This document shows, one piece after another, positions 1-7,255 of a stretch of 22,487 bases of DNA. The notes below the pieces were generated by a model. That model searched no databases, was not told the origin of the DNA, and saw only the letters and a program-made list of their open reading frames with translations. Within the stretch, counting starts at the first letter, position 1. Every line of letters starts with the position of its first letter. Origin of the DNA: Candidatus Omnitrophota bacterium (GTDB lineage: Bacteria; Ratteibacteria; UBA8468; B48-G9; DTJG01); NCBI GenBank assembly GCA_023818725.1, contig JAMWBX010000001.1, positions 1 to 22,487 on the forward strand, written 5' to 3'. Position numbers and translations under genes: made by a program.

Positions 1-512
1 TTCCCCTTATGATGTACATACCAAAAACTACGAGCAGAAGAATAAAGGGGCTTGTGCAAGTTCCTGATATTACCGCAACAATTCTTGACCTGGTGAAGGC
101 AAAACACGATGTAAGAATGGATGGAAAGTCCCTACTTCCCCTGATAGAGAAAAACAAGAAGATAAGAAATTTTGCGGTAAGCGCACCTTCAATCATTTAT
201 GGCTCAACAGGAGGTCAAAAAGTGACGATCACAACTGACGACGGCTGGACACTGATTTCCGGACTGAAAATAAGTGAAACAAAAGAATACATCACAAGAA
301 TCGTTGATGGGCAGGTGCGAATACAAAAACCTTTGAGCAGAAATCTTGAACCAGAACTTTATTACCTGCCTCACGACCGATCGCAAAACAAGAATATTTT
401 TTCAAAAAATAAGGAAAAGGCGAAACAGATCCATGCGAAATTTGTTGAGTTTCTCAAAGATACAAAAACAGATGAAAAAATTGTCACGATGTGGTCTGAT
501 TTCGAAATTTAG
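1..512 (+). CDS. Sulfatase, C-terminal part (5' end outside window)
   Basis: This is the last ~169 residues of an arylsulfatase-type enzyme, which hydrolyses sulfate esters, here probably on polysaccharides. The frame is open to the window edge, and Pro-Leu precedes the first Met at position 9, so that Met is internal. The visible part begins with the strand that reads PLMMYIPKT, followed by a segment with VPDITATILDLVKA and MDGKSLLPLI. These match the sulfatase C-terminal stretch usually written as 'D(I/L)xPTILDLAG... DGxSLLPLL'. The C-terminal subdomain has the usual 'ELYYLPHDRSQNKNIF' echo of 'ELYDLxxDPxExxNL'. The catalytic formylglycine motif (C/S-x-P-x-R) and any signal peptide lie upstream and cannot be seen, so activity is not shown. 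Substrate is unknown. Confident as to family. Confidence 0.85.
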   Translation, partial: PLMMYIPKTTSRRIKGLVQVPDITATILDLVKAKHDVRMDGKSLLPLIEKNKKIRNFAVSAPSIIYGSTGGQKVTITTDDGWTLISGLKISETKEYITRIVDGQVRIQKPLSRNLEPELYYLPHDRSQNKNIFSKNKEKAKQIHAKFVEFLKDTKTDEKIVTMWSDFEI

Positions 513-589
513 CAGCATCTGATTTCACCGCAAAAAAGCCTCCTTAAATCCAGGCCGGCTAAAATTTTTCTATAATCAGTCCGGGGGAC

Positions 590-618
590 TTGACATATGG
601 TAGCACGTATTTTATAAT
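590..618 (+). promoter_or_regulatory. Consensus sigma70-type promoter for the pseudopilin/transporter operon
   Basis: TTGACA at 590-595 and TATAAT at 613-618 are separated by exactly 17 nt, a perfect match to both housekeeping hexamers. The expected start is near 625, giving a ~17-nt leader that contains the AAGGAGG at 631-637. No operator is obvious. A strong constitutive promoter is inferred; it is the only convincing promoter ahead of the five-gene run ending at 4238. Confidence 0.75.
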
Positions 619-641
619 TGTAACACCAAAAAGGAGGCACC

Positions 642-1352
642 ATGAAAAAAGGATTTACTTTAATTGAGATGCTTGTGGTGATAGCGATTATCTCTATTCT
701 TGCGGCAATGCTTTTACCTGCGCTTTCTAAGGCAAGGGAAAAGGCAAGACAGGCTGTTTGTATGAGTAACTTCAAGCAGATTGGCATTGCGATGGAATTG
801 TACGCAAATGACTATGACGAATTTTATCCTGTAAACCCGTACTGGAAGACACGACTCTGGGTTTATGTTTCCCCTGAAATGAGAAACAGAATTTCGCAGT
901 GTCCTTCAAGACACGGAAAGACAATATCTCCTGATAACTGGTATATTGGTCAGGGTTATAACATCGGCAGCGGAATATTCCCAGGCTTTATGGGACAAAA
1001 ACGAAGCCGCATAGTAAATCCTTCTGAAAAAATTATGGTTCTTGACTGGGGAAGAGAAAAAGATGGAAAAGGCGGATGCAATGCTGGAGCGCCTTACAGC
1101 GATATAGGGGTTTTGAGCGTGGATACTTCCGGTGCATTTAATGTTGCCGGCACAAGCCACTGGGCAGTATGCAGAATCCATTCAGGCGGCGCCAACATTC
1201 TTTTCGGAGATGGGCATGTTGGCTGGATGAAACCAGAACAATTTCACAGTGATGTTAAGGATGTTGACGATAACGGAAGCCCGATTCCAGCAACTCCAAA
1301 CATTGCCGCTGAATGGAGAAAATACTGGGACACAGAATACGCCAGCAACTAA
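642..1352 (+). CDS. Type II secretion-like pseudopilin with H-X9-DG domain
   Basis: A 236-aa prepilin-like protein. Residues 4-12 (GFTLIEMLV) form the class III prepilin peptidase site. Cleavage is expected between Gly4 and Phe5, leaving Glu9 as the +5 Glu of the mature protein, followed by the hydrophobic helix 10-28. The C-terminal part has His180, nine residues, then Asp190-Gly191. This is the 'prepilin processing-associated H-X9-DG' signature, expanded in Planctomycetes, Lentisphaerae and relatives. Role: a pilin-like subunit at the cell envelope; the partner machinery is not in this window. Start chosen at the ATG 4 nt after AAGGAGG. The next gene starts 11 nt after its stop, so it probably shares a transcript with a metal transporter, an unusual partner. 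Exact function is unknown; family is clear. Confidence 0.9.
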   Translation: MKKGFTLIEMLVVIAIISILAAMLLPALSKAREKARQAVCMSNFKQIGIAMELYANDYDEFYPVNPYWKTRLWVYVSPEMRNRISQCPSRHGKTISPDNWYIGQGYNIGSGIFPGFMGQKRSRIVNPSEKIMVLDWGREKDGKGGCNAGAPYSDIGVLSVDTSGAFNVAGTSHWAVCRIHSGGANILFGDGHVGWMKPEQFHSDVKDVDDNGSPIPATPNIAAEWRKYWDTEYASN

Positions 1353-1363
1353 CAGAGCATAAA

Positions 1364-2176
1364 ATGAAAAGAATTTCTGCTCTTTTACTATTTACTTTTT
1401 CATTTTGCTTTGCCGCAAGTATTGAGGTAGTTTCAACAACATCGCAAATTGCAGCGGTTGTTAGCGAAATCGGCAAAGACTGTGTAAATATCGCTGTGTT
1501 AATTCCGCCAGGAATATGCCCGGGACACTACGAAATAAAACCAAATGACATAAAGAAACTGTGGAATGGCGGAGTGCTTTTTTACCATGGGTGGGAAGGA
1601 TTCATTGATGATATCTCAAAATCAGTGCCAGGCGCCGGTCCAAGAATGTTCAAAATAGATGTTTCTGGAAGCTGGCTTGTGCCTGAAATTCAGATTAAGG
1701 CAGCTGAAAAAATTGCTGATGTTTTGAGAAATATTGATCCTGAACGCAAAAAGTTTTATGAAACAAATCTCGAATTTTATAAAAATCAGATGAAAGAGCT
1801 TGACAGAAAAATTAAAAATTTTGTCTACGAAAACAATCTTATCGGGATAAAAGTAGTTTGTTCTGAAATGCAAAAATATTTTCTGAAATATCTGAAATTT
1901 GATGTTATTGATTGTTTTGGCAGGGATGAAGAAATAACTCCAGGAGAAATAGCGCGATTGATCGACAGTATAAAAAATCATAAGGTCAAAATTATTGTAA
2001 GCAATTTGCAAAGCGGCACCTCAACCGGAGAGATGCTCGCAAAAAGAACTTCCGTCCCACATGTCATTATCAGCAATTTTCCTGGCGGATTTGAAAACAC
2101 TAAAACCATTGAAGCCACCATTATGAAAAATATCAACCTATTGAAAACTGCTGCGTACAATAATACAAACAGATGA
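1364..2176 (+). CDS. Metal ABC transporter substrate-binding protein, ZnuA/TroA-like, divergent
   Basis: A 270-aa exported protein. The start at 1364 is preferred over an upstream in-frame codon at 1313 that lies inside the pilin gene, because 1364 begins a clean signal peptide (MKRIS, hydrophobic 6-18, small residues near 18-19). The mature part follows the cluster A-1 fold: EVVSTTSQIAAVVSEIG, then PGICPGHYEIKPNDI (49-63), a backbone helix around 125-158, and a C-terminal lobe with ITPGEIARLIDSIK (191-204). His55 matches the first metal-binding His of ZnuA/TroA. The usual central His of the 'HxWxxP' motif is absent (GSWLVP, 102-107), and a Cys (Cys166) sits near where the next His is expected. 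Zinc, manganese or another metal is plausible, but specificity cannot be assigned. It overlaps the ATPase gene by 4 nt (ATGA). Confidence 0.82.
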   Translation: MKRISALLLFTFSFCFAASIEVVSTTSQIAAVVSEIGKDCVNIAVLIPPGICPGHYEIKPNDIKKLWNGGVLFYHGWEGFIDDISKSVPGAGPRMFKIDVSGSWLVPEIQIKAAEKIADVLRNIDPERKKFYETNLEFYKNQMKELDRKIKNFVYENNLIGIKVVCSEMQKYFLKYLKFDVIDCFGRDEEITPGEIARLIDSIKNHKVKIIVSNLQSGTSTGEMLAKRTSVPHVIISNFPGGFENTKTIEATIMKNINLLKTAAYNNTNR

Positions 2177-2865
2177 AAAACCTTGTCCTTGAAAATGTAA
2201 CTGTGGAAAGAAACCACAGAATTGTTCTGGATGGCATCAACCTTTCTGTACAGGCAGGCGAAAGTATTGGAATCTTTGGCCCAAATGGCGCAGGAAAAAC
2301 AACTCTCCTGAACCTTATCAACGGTCTGATAAATTATAAGACAGGTAAGATTCTTGTCGGGGATGTAATTGTAAATCCTGCCAGTTCTAGAAAAATACAG
2401 CTCATCATGGGTTATGTTCCTCAAAATTTTGAAACTGATCCTAGAATACCTGTATTGACCGGAACAGTCGTATTGTCCGGTTGTTACGGAAAACTCGGAC
2501 TTTTTCGTTATCCAGATTCCTTATTGATAGAAAAAGCAAAAAAAATTATGAATCAACTTGAAATAACACACCTATTTATGAGGCCTTTTGGACAGATATC
2601 GGGCGGAGAAAGACAGAAGGCAATGATAGCGCGCGCTTTGATGCAGGAACCAGAAATCCTTCTTCTCGACGAACCATTTTCATCTATTTCTGAGCGCTCA
2701 AAAGAAACAATTTCAGATATTATTAAAAGATGGCAAGAAGAAAGAGGTTCCACAATGCTGATTGTGTCTCACGAAAGCACTGTTATCGAAAAAATGTGTG
2801 ATTGCGTGGTCTATCTGGAGGAAGGGCAGATCGTTTTGAAGGAAAAAATCTATGGACGTTTATAG
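2173..2865 (+). CDS. Metal ABC transporter ATP-binding protein (ZnuC/MntB-like)
   Basis: A 230-aa ABC ATPase that powers import through the adjacent permease at the inner face of the cytoplasmic membrane. Walker A is GPNGAGKTT (36-44), the Q-loop Gln is at 84, the ABC signature SGGERQ at 143-148, Walker B EILLLDEP at 161-168 and the switch His at 200. The family's common 'YVPQ' Q-loop context is present (81-84). Length is slightly below the usual 240-260. The start overlaps the stop of the binding-protein gene (ATGA), with no clear Shine-Dalgarno, so translational coupling is likely. The signature region fits metal-uptake (MZT) ATPases, and the neighbours before and after support this. The exact metal is not known. 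Confidence 0.9.
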   Translation: MKNLVLENVTVERNHRIVLDGINLSVQAGESIGIFGPNGAGKTTLLNLINGLINYKTGKILVGDVIVNPASSRKIQLIMGYVPQNFETDPRIPVLTGTVVLSGCYGKLGLFRYPDSLLIEKAKKIMNQLEITHLFMRPFGQISGGERQKAMIARALMQEPEILLLDEPFSSISERSKETISDIIKRWQEERGSTMLIVSHESTVIEKMCDCVVYLEEGQIVLKEKIYGRL

Positions 2866-3658
2866 TTTTATGTTTTATTCTTGGGCCGGAGCAATTCTTA
2901 CCGGCCTGACCTGCTCTTTGATAGGAGTCATGATTGTTACAATGGGTATTTCATTCATAGGTGTTTGTATGTCCCATGCTGCGTTTGCAGGAGCCCTTGC
3001 GGGGATTATAATGCGCATAAACCCTGTGTTTTCAGCTTTTATTTTCTGTTTCATCGTTGCAGCAATTTTAGGGCCTGTTTCTGATAGAGGAGAAATTAAG
3101 GCAGATACAACACTCGGAATCATTTTTACCTCGTCTATTGGTCTGTCATTTCTTCTTCTTCCAATGATACCCGGATCAAAAAGCGAAAGTCTAAGATTTT
3201 TATGGGGAAACATCCTCACAGTCAGCGATACAGACCTTATGATAGTGGGAATTGTTTGTCTCCTTGTGCTTATCTCTGTCATTGCATTTTTTAAGGAGAT
3301 TCAGCTTCTCATATTCAATAGAATCATAGCCGCTTCCACTGGAATTCCTGCTAAACAGATATACTATCTGGTTCTTTTTTTATGTGGAGCAGCCATCACG
3401 GCATCCATAAAGGCTGTTGGAGGACTGCTTGTGTTTGCCCTGATAGTCAATCCGGCTGCAGCAGCATATCAAATTACATACGATTTGAAGAAACTTTTTT
3501 TGTTATCATCGATTTTCGGAATAGCTTCAGGTTGTCTTGGTCTGTTTTCTGCATTCTTGTTCAATATCCCGGCCGGAGCGCCCATAGCACTATGTTCTGT
3601 TTTAATATTTATCACAGCAACAATTTTTTCTCCTAAGAGAAGATTTCATGCAAGATAA
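2852..3658 (+). CDS. Metal ABC transporter permease (ZnuB/MntC family)
   Basis: A 268-aa, very hydrophobic protein with about eight membrane segments (approximately 11-31, 34-53, 57-76, 86-106, 128-147, 169-188, 190-209 and 215-260, the last probably two). It carries family motifs: MSHAAFAGALAG (40-51), matching the conserved 'SHAxxPG/AG' region, and VGGLLVFALIVNPAAAA (189-205), matching 'VGxLLxxALLxxPAAxA'. It forms the translocation channel of the metal importer. The start lies inside the end of the ATPase gene (14-nt overlap), with GAAGGA at 2838-2843 as ribosome binding site. Its 3' end overlaps the methyltransferase gene by 11 nt. Family assignment is firm, metal unknown. Confidence 0.9.
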   Translation: MDVYSFMFYSWAGAILTGLTCSLIGVMIVTMGISFIGVCMSHAAFAGALAGIIMRINPVFSAFIFCFIVAAILGPVSDRGEIKADTTLGIIFTSSIGLSFLLLPMIPGSKSESLRFLWGNILTVSDTDLMIVGIVCLLVLISVIAFFKEIQLLIFNRIIAASTGIPAKQIYYLVLFLCGAAITASIKAVGGLLVFALIVNPAAAAYQITYDLKKLFLLSSIFGIASGCLGLFSAFLFNIPAGAPIALCSVLIFITATIFSPKRRFHAR

Positions 3659-4238
3659 AAGAATTGGGTTTTTTGACAAACTTGCCAAAAACTGGGACAG
3701 CAATCAAGATGAGGTGAGCCTTAAAAGAGTTATTGATGAAACAAATATTAAAAAGGGCTCAGCAGTTTGCGACGTTGGCACAGGCACTGGGGTTCTTTTG
3801 CCGTATATTGTTGAAAAGGTAGAAGAAACCGGTAAGGTAATTGCTATTGACTATTCTTCCGAAATGATAAAAAAGGCAAAAGAGAAATGGGGAAAATTAG
3901 CAGTTGAGTTTGTTGTTGCTGATATTCACAATACAGGTTTTCCTGACAGCTGCTTTGATTATGTCATCTGTAATGCCTGCTTTCCCCATTTTGAAAAAAA
4001 GAAGATCGCCCTTAAAGAGATTCATCGAATCTTGAAAAAGGGTGGAACAATTGTTATTTCTCATCCGAGAGGAAGAGAATTTGTTAATAAACTACATAGA
4101 GAAGCATGCGAATGCATTAAAAGAGACAGAGTTTTTGAGGCAGATATTCTTGCCAAACTTTTGAAACAGCAAAATTTCACTCCTTTAAAAACCATTGACG
4201 AGCCTAATTTCTATTTTGTCTCGGCAGTAAAATCATAA
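3648..4238 (+). CDS. Class I SAM-dependent methyltransferase
   Basis: A 196-aa cytoplasmic Rossmann-fold methyltransferase. Motif I is VCDVGTGTG (40-48), the acidic end of strand 2 is in VIAIDYSSEMIKKA, motif III is near FVVADIHNTGFPD, and motif IV/post-I is FDYVICNACF. A further segment ILKKGGTIVIS matches the 'LKPGGxLVIS' of UbiE/ArsM-like enzymes. The substrate cannot be read from sequence. The gene overlaps the permease gene by 11 nt and is the last member of the pilin/metal-transporter run, so its product is probably made with the transporter. It might modify a metal ligand or organometal, but this is inference. No Shine-Dalgarno stands out beyond AAGAGAAG ahead of the ATG. Confidence 0.85.
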   Translation: MQDKRIGFFDKLAKNWDSNQDEVSLKRVIDETNIKKGSAVCDVGTGTGVLLPYIVEKVEETGKVIAIDYSSEMIKKAKEKWGKLAVEFVVADIHNTGFPDSCFDYVICNACFPHFEKKKIALKEIHRILKKGGTIVISHPRGREFVNKLHREACECIKRDRVFEADILAKLLKQQNFTPLKTIDEPNFYFVSAVKS

Positions 4239-4268
4239 CTTTCAATTTCATAATCCTTAAAACCAATG

Positions 4269-4277
4269 TGTTATAAT
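4269..4277 (+). promoter_or_regulatory. Extended -10 promoter for the Gfo/Idh/MocA gene
   Basis: TG at 4269-4270 followed by one base and TATAAT at 4272-4277 forms a complete extended -10 element. The best -35 is a weak TTCATA at 4247-4252 with a 19-nt spacer, which extended -10 promoters tolerate. The predicted start is near 4284, ~59 nt ahead of the ATG at 4343. This separates the oxidoreductase from the preceding operon. Confidence 0.55.
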
Positions 4278-4342
4278 TAGCATTGAACTGTTTTTAAAAG
4301 ACCCTTATAAACCGGTTGAGAATTTTTTGATGGAAGCAGAAA

Positions 4343-5428
4343 ATGGGTAAGAATTTAGTTAGAGTGGCGATTTTAGGTCAGGGAAGAAGTGGTAGGGACA
4401 TTCATGGCCGCTATCTATTTTCAGCAAAAGATAAATATATGATTGTCGCTGCATGTGATGTTTTACCGGATAGACAGAAAAGGGCCGCACAGGAATATGG
4501 ATGCGATGTTTATTCTGATTACAGAGAGATTCTTAAAAGAAAAGATATAGATTTATTTGTTAATGCGCTTCCCAGCCATCTTCATGCCTGTGTGACAGAA
4601 GAAATTTTGAATGCAGGTTTTAATGTGCTGTGTGATAAACCACTTGCAAAAAAAGTAAAAGAGGTTGACAGGCTTATAAAAACCGCCAAAAAGAAGAAAA
4701 AGTTGCTTGCGATTTTTCAGCAATCAAGATATTCACCAGCATTTCAGCAGATAAAAAAAATTATAAAATCAGGAGTTCTCGGCAGGATTGTCCAGATAAG
4801 TATCGCATACAACGGCTTTTCAAGAAGGTGGGACTGGCAGACCCTTCAAAGATTTTATGGCGGAAGCTTATTAAATACAGGTCCTCATCCGCTTGACCAG
4901 GCTTTGAATCTTTTGAATACGGATAAAATGCCAGAAGTTACCTGCACAATGGATAGAGTGAATACATATGGCGATGCAGAGGACTATGTGAAAATACTTT
5001 TGCGCACACCAGGAAAACCGCTTATAGACCTCGAAATATCTTCCTGCTGCGCATACCCATGTTTTAACTACAATATTCAGGCAAGCAGGGGAGGACTGAA
5101 AGGCACATTGACTCATCTGGAATGGAAGTATTATAAACCGCAGGAAGCGCCAGAAAGGAAATTGCAAACCTCTCCACTGGCGCAACCTGACGGTACGCCT
5201 GCCTATTGCAGTGAAACGCTCAAGTTTTATGAGGAAAAATGGGACCTTCCTGAACAGCAGAAAGATCTGTTTATGACAATGACAGACGCCTTTTACAACA
5301 TGCTTTATGATTCGATTGTTCGTGGGAAAAAACTTGAGATCACCCCGCAACAGGTCCGTCAGCGAATGCCACAAGCAGAACAAAAACATATACAGAAAGT
5401 AAAAAAGATAAAATTGATTAGTTTCTAG
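4343..5428 (+). CDS. Gfo/Idh/MocA-family NAD(P)-dependent oxidoreductase
   Basis: A 361-aa cytoplasmic dehydrogenase. The N-terminal Rossmann fold has GQGRSG (12-17) in place of the usual GxGxxG and a strand-2 acid in AACDV (37-40). The catalytic Lys is in CDKP (97-100), a D-for-E variant of the family's EKP motif. The C-terminal half has GGSLLNTGPHPLDQ (173-186), which supplies the conserved His182/Asp185 pair of the sugar-binding pocket. Members oxidise or reduce sugars, inositols or sugar derivatives; the substrate here is unknown. Only a weak GGAAG site precedes the ATG. Its presence among sulfatase and glycosidase genes fits carbohydrate catabolism, but it has its own promoter and no direct operon partner. 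Confidence 0.88.
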   Translation: MGKNLVRVAILGQGRSGRDIHGRYLFSAKDKYMIVAACDVLPDRQKRAAQEYGCDVYSDYREILKRKDIDLFVNALPSHLHACVTEEILNAGFNVLCDKPLAKKVKEVDRLIKTAKKKKKLLAIFQQSRYSPAFQQIKKIIKSGVLGRIVQISIAYNGFSRRWDWQTLQRFYGGSLLNTGPHPLDQALNLLNTDKMPEVTCTMDRVNTYGDAEDYVKILLRTPGKPLIDLEISSCCAYPCFNYNIQASRGGLKGTLTHLEWKYYKPQEAPERKLQTSPLAQPDGTPAYCSETLKFYEEKWDLPEQQKDLFMTMTDAFYNMLYDSIVRGKKLEITPQQVRQRMPQAEQKHIQKVKKIKLISF

Positions 5429-5585
5429 GACCTTATAAAACTCTGCTAAACTCTTAATCTTTTTCTTCTTTCCCTTGTTTTAATCAGAACAAGAAACACA
5501 AGCGAAATAAAAACCACAAAAGGCAGCGAAACCCTTTTCTTGAATTTATTTGATGGCTGATGTATTATTTTTTGGAGGTGAAAAA

Positions 5586-6284
5586 ATGAAAACAGGGATA
5601 AAGATACTCGGTTTGATTGCCGCTTTTTGTTTGTTTTGTGAATTAACATTGGGAGGTGATAAAAAAATGGAACAAAATATTAAATGGCTGGGACATGCCA
5701 GTATTCTCATTGAAAAGGATGGGAAAAAAATCTATGTTGACCCGTGGAAACTGAAATCAGGCAAAGCAGACATAATTCTTATAACCCATTCTCATTACGA
5801 TCATTGCAGCATTGAGGATATAAATAAGATTGCAACTGATAAAACCACTATAATTGCAACCCCGGATAGCATTGAAAAAATAGCAAAAGGCATCAGGAAA
5901 AAGATTTCGCCAGGAACTGAAATTGACCTCGGGTGGGTAAAGATCGCAGGCGTACCTGCTTATAACATCAACAAGCAATATCACCCGAAATCGAATAACT
6001 GGGTTGGATATGTCATCAAGTTTTCTGATGCTTCAATCTATGTCGCAGGAGATACTGATTTTATCCCTGAAATGAAAAATATCCAGGCGGATATAGTGAT
6101 ACTTCCTGTTGGCGGAACATATACTATGAATGCGCAGGAAGCAGCCCAAGCAGTAAACACAATAAAACCAAAGTTAGCGATACCAATTCATTTTGGAGAC
6201 ATTGTAGGCTCTAAATCGGATGCTGAAAAATTTGCTTCTCTTGTAAAGGAATCTCAGGTGAAAATCCTGACGCCTGAAGAATAA
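5586..6284 (+). CDS. UlaG-like metallo-beta-lactamase-fold hydrolase with N-terminal export-like segment
   Basis: A 232-aa protein of the COG2220/UPF0173 group. The catalytic fold begins at Met28 with NIKWLGHASILIE. HSHYDH (68-73) is the HxHxDH metal motif, Asp156 lies in AGDTD (155-159) and His202 in PIHFGD. The start at 5586 follows GGAGGTGA (5574-5581). It adds a 27-residue lead with a Lys-containing start and hydrophobic stretch 6-23 that looks like a signal peptide. A TTG further upstream (5550) is less likely. A second in-frame ATG at 5667 has an even better ribosome binding site and would give a 205-aa cytosolic protein with the family's normal start. Substrate unknown. It ends 31 nt from the convergent slyB gene. 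Confidence 0.85.
   Translation: MKTGIKILGLIAAFCLFCELTLGGDKKMEQNIKWLGHASILIEKDGKKIYVDPWKLKSGKADIILITHSHYDHCSIEDINKIATDKTTIIATPDSIEKIAKGIRKKISPGTEIDLGWVKIAGVPAYNINKQYHPKSNNWVGYVIKFSDASIYVAGDTDFIPEMKNIQADIVILPVGGTYTMNAQEAAQAVNTIKPKLAIPIHFGDIVGSKSDAEKFASLVKESQVKILTPEE
5651..5669 (+). promoter_or_regulatory. Internal ribosome binding site and second in-frame start (UlaG-like gene)
   Basis: GGAGGTGAT at 5652-5660 is a nine-base match to the complement of the 16S rRNA 3' end. An in-frame ATG follows at 5667 after a 6-nt gap. It sits exactly at the junction between the signal-like segment and the catalytic domain, so a cytosolic isoform is possible. Confidence 0.5.
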
Positions 6285-6315
6285 TCTTTTTACGCTGACA
6301 GGAAAAATAGCGCAA

Positions 6316-6786
6316 CTACCTTGGCCTTACCCTTGCTGTGCCATCAGAAGCATAGATTACCTGAACTGAATCACCTGGCTTGAAATTGTCCTGATCGGTC
6401 TTTTCCTGAATAATCGCGACTGTTCTTCCATCCTCAAGTTTTACGGTAATTTCAAGACCGACCTTTGTGGTAACCTTTTTTTCGATAGCGCCGCCCGCGA
6501 CTGCTCCTGCCACTCCGCCAATAATTGTGGCTGCTGTTCTTCCTCTTCCCTCGCCAATGCTCTGACCAACAGCGGCTCCTGCAGCAGCGCCAGTAATGGT
6601 TCCAGCAGGACCTGCCTGACCTTCAATGGTAACCTGGTTCACTGTCACAACTGTGCCGTAGTAAACTGTCTGCATTTTTCTTGCTTCATCCCTTTGATAG
6701 CTGGATCCGCTCATAGGCGTCTGGCAACCTGAAAACAGCACAATCAACGCCAGAAGCAAAATTCCTGCTGAAAAAAACTTTTTCAT
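6316..6786 (-). CDS. slyB: SlyB-type glycine-zipper outer-membrane lipoprotein
   Basis: A 156-aa lipoprotein. The signal peptide has a lipobox at LFSGC, making Cys21 the lipidated residue. Next comes a segment 34-55 (EARKMQTVYYGTVVTVNQV), very like the E. coli SlyB EAKQVQNVSYGTIVNVRPV region. A Gly/Ala-rich double glycine zipper spans ~62-100. A C-terminal domain (GLEITVKLEDGRTVAIIQ to TARVRPR) ends as SlyB does. Length equals that of SlyB (155 aa). The family sits in the outer membrane and stabilises the envelope; in enterobacteria it is under PhoPQ, which cannot be inferred here. Start: ATG at 6786 with GGGAGGG at 6790-6796. It is transcribed alone from its own promoter and is convergent with the UlaG-like gene. 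Confidence 0.88.
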   Translation of the reverse strand: MKKFFSAGILLLALIVLFSGCQTPMSGSSYQRDEARKMQTVYYGTVVTVNQVTIEGQAGPAGTITGAAAGAAVGQSIGEGRGRTAATIIGGVAGAVAGGAIEKKVTTKVGLEITVKLEDGRTVAIIQEKTDQDNFKPGDSVQVIYASDGTARVRPR

Positions 6787-6821
6787 TTTCCCTCCCTGTC
6801 AGTTTTCGAATTCCCTCATTT

Positions 6822-6850
6822 ATTATATTCACTTTCATAAATTTTGACAA
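6822..6850 (-). promoter_or_regulatory. Sigma70-type promoter for slyB
   Basis: Read on the minus strand, TTGTCA (6850-6845) and TATAAT (6827-6822) are 17 nt apart. The -10 is perfect and the -35 matches five of six. The predicted start is near 6815, giving a leader of about 28 nt with the GGGAGGG site. Confidence 0.65.
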
Positions 6851-6928
6851 TCGAAATGAAGAAAAGTTTATTAAAAAATACAATTCAGAACCTGCCAGCC
6901 TTATTGATTGGATGTGCCAAAGGGCGGG

Positions 6929-7015
6929 CGGAGGGGGTGGGATTCGAACCCACGTCCCGATTACTCGAGAACACGCTTTCCAAGCGTGCGCACTCGGCCA
7001 CTATGCGACCCCTCC
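6929..7015 (-). tRNA. tRNA-Ser(GGA): tRNA-Ser (anticodon GGA)
   Basis: An 87-nt class II tRNA. The acceptor stem is GGAGGGG (5' end at 7015) paired with CCCCTCC (6936-6930), and the discriminator is G at 6929. The T arm is GTGGG-TTCGAAT-CCCAC. The anticodon stem is CACGC/GCGTG with loop TTGGAAA, placing anticodon GGA at 6981-6979. A long variable arm, typical of tRNA-Ser, lies between the anticodon stem and T arm. CCA is not encoded. It reads UCC and UCU codons. It starts 12 nt after the stop codon of the small basic protein gene and has no promoter of its own that I can see, so co-transcription with that gene and later processing are likely. Confidence 0.95.
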
Positions 7016-7027
7016 ACTGGGATTTAA

Positions 7028-7225
7028 TTACTGGCTGGCTTGTCTTGCAAACAGCTTTGCCGGAAATTCATAACCTGCTTTGATACGTTTTTCAAGAAGC
7101 TTTTTTGCTCTTCTGTTGAGTCGTTCAAATGGAATAACGCCTTTTTCAAATTCTTTAAGCTGCTGTCTCGCAACACAACTACGCCTGTGATAGTGTTTCG
7201 CTAATAATTTCCGCTGTTTTTTCAT
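7028..7225 (-). CDS. Small highly basic protein, unknown function
   Basis: A 65-aa protein I do not recognise. It has about 20 Lys/Arg against 5 Glu, spread along its length, with a short IPFERL segment in the middle and AGYEFPAKLFARQ near the end. The composition is like a ribosomal or RNA-binding protein. It does not match the usual S21, L34 or S20 sequences as I know them. Support for a real gene: a GGAGGT at 7236-7231 placed 5 nt before the ATG, a good promoter just upstream (7285-7256), and no competing gene on the other strand. The tRNA-Ser begins 12 nt after its stop. An alternative ATG at 7229 is in another frame and gives only a short peptide. Confidence 0.65.
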   Translation of the reverse strand: MKKQRKLLAKHYHRRSCVARQQLKEFEKGVIPFERLNRRAKKLLEKRIKAGYEFPAKLFARQASQ

Positions 7226-7255
7226 CCATAACCTCCGCGTAATCCCTGAATTGAT

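Noticed and set aside
538..638. 8-bp inverted repeat GCCTCCTT / AAGGAGGC around the pilin promoter, which could hide the ribosome binding site
   Set aside because: The upstream arm lies before the predicted transcript start, so both arms would not be on one RNA from this promoter.
5474..5493. Hairpin CTTGTTTT-aatc-AGAACAAG after the oxidoreductase gene
   Set aside because: Weak stem with a wobble pair and no following T-run; not convincing as a terminator.
5446..5649. Minus-strand 67-aa frame with a hydrophobic segment and an Arg-rich tail, like a C-terminal sorting signal
   Set aside because: It overlaps the start of the UlaG-like gene on the other strand, has no ribosome binding site and no partner domain.
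6844..7083. Plus-strand 79-aa frame containing a 'VGFEPTSRLLE' segment
   Set aside because: It is the antisense translation of the tRNA-Ser gene, a common false protein.
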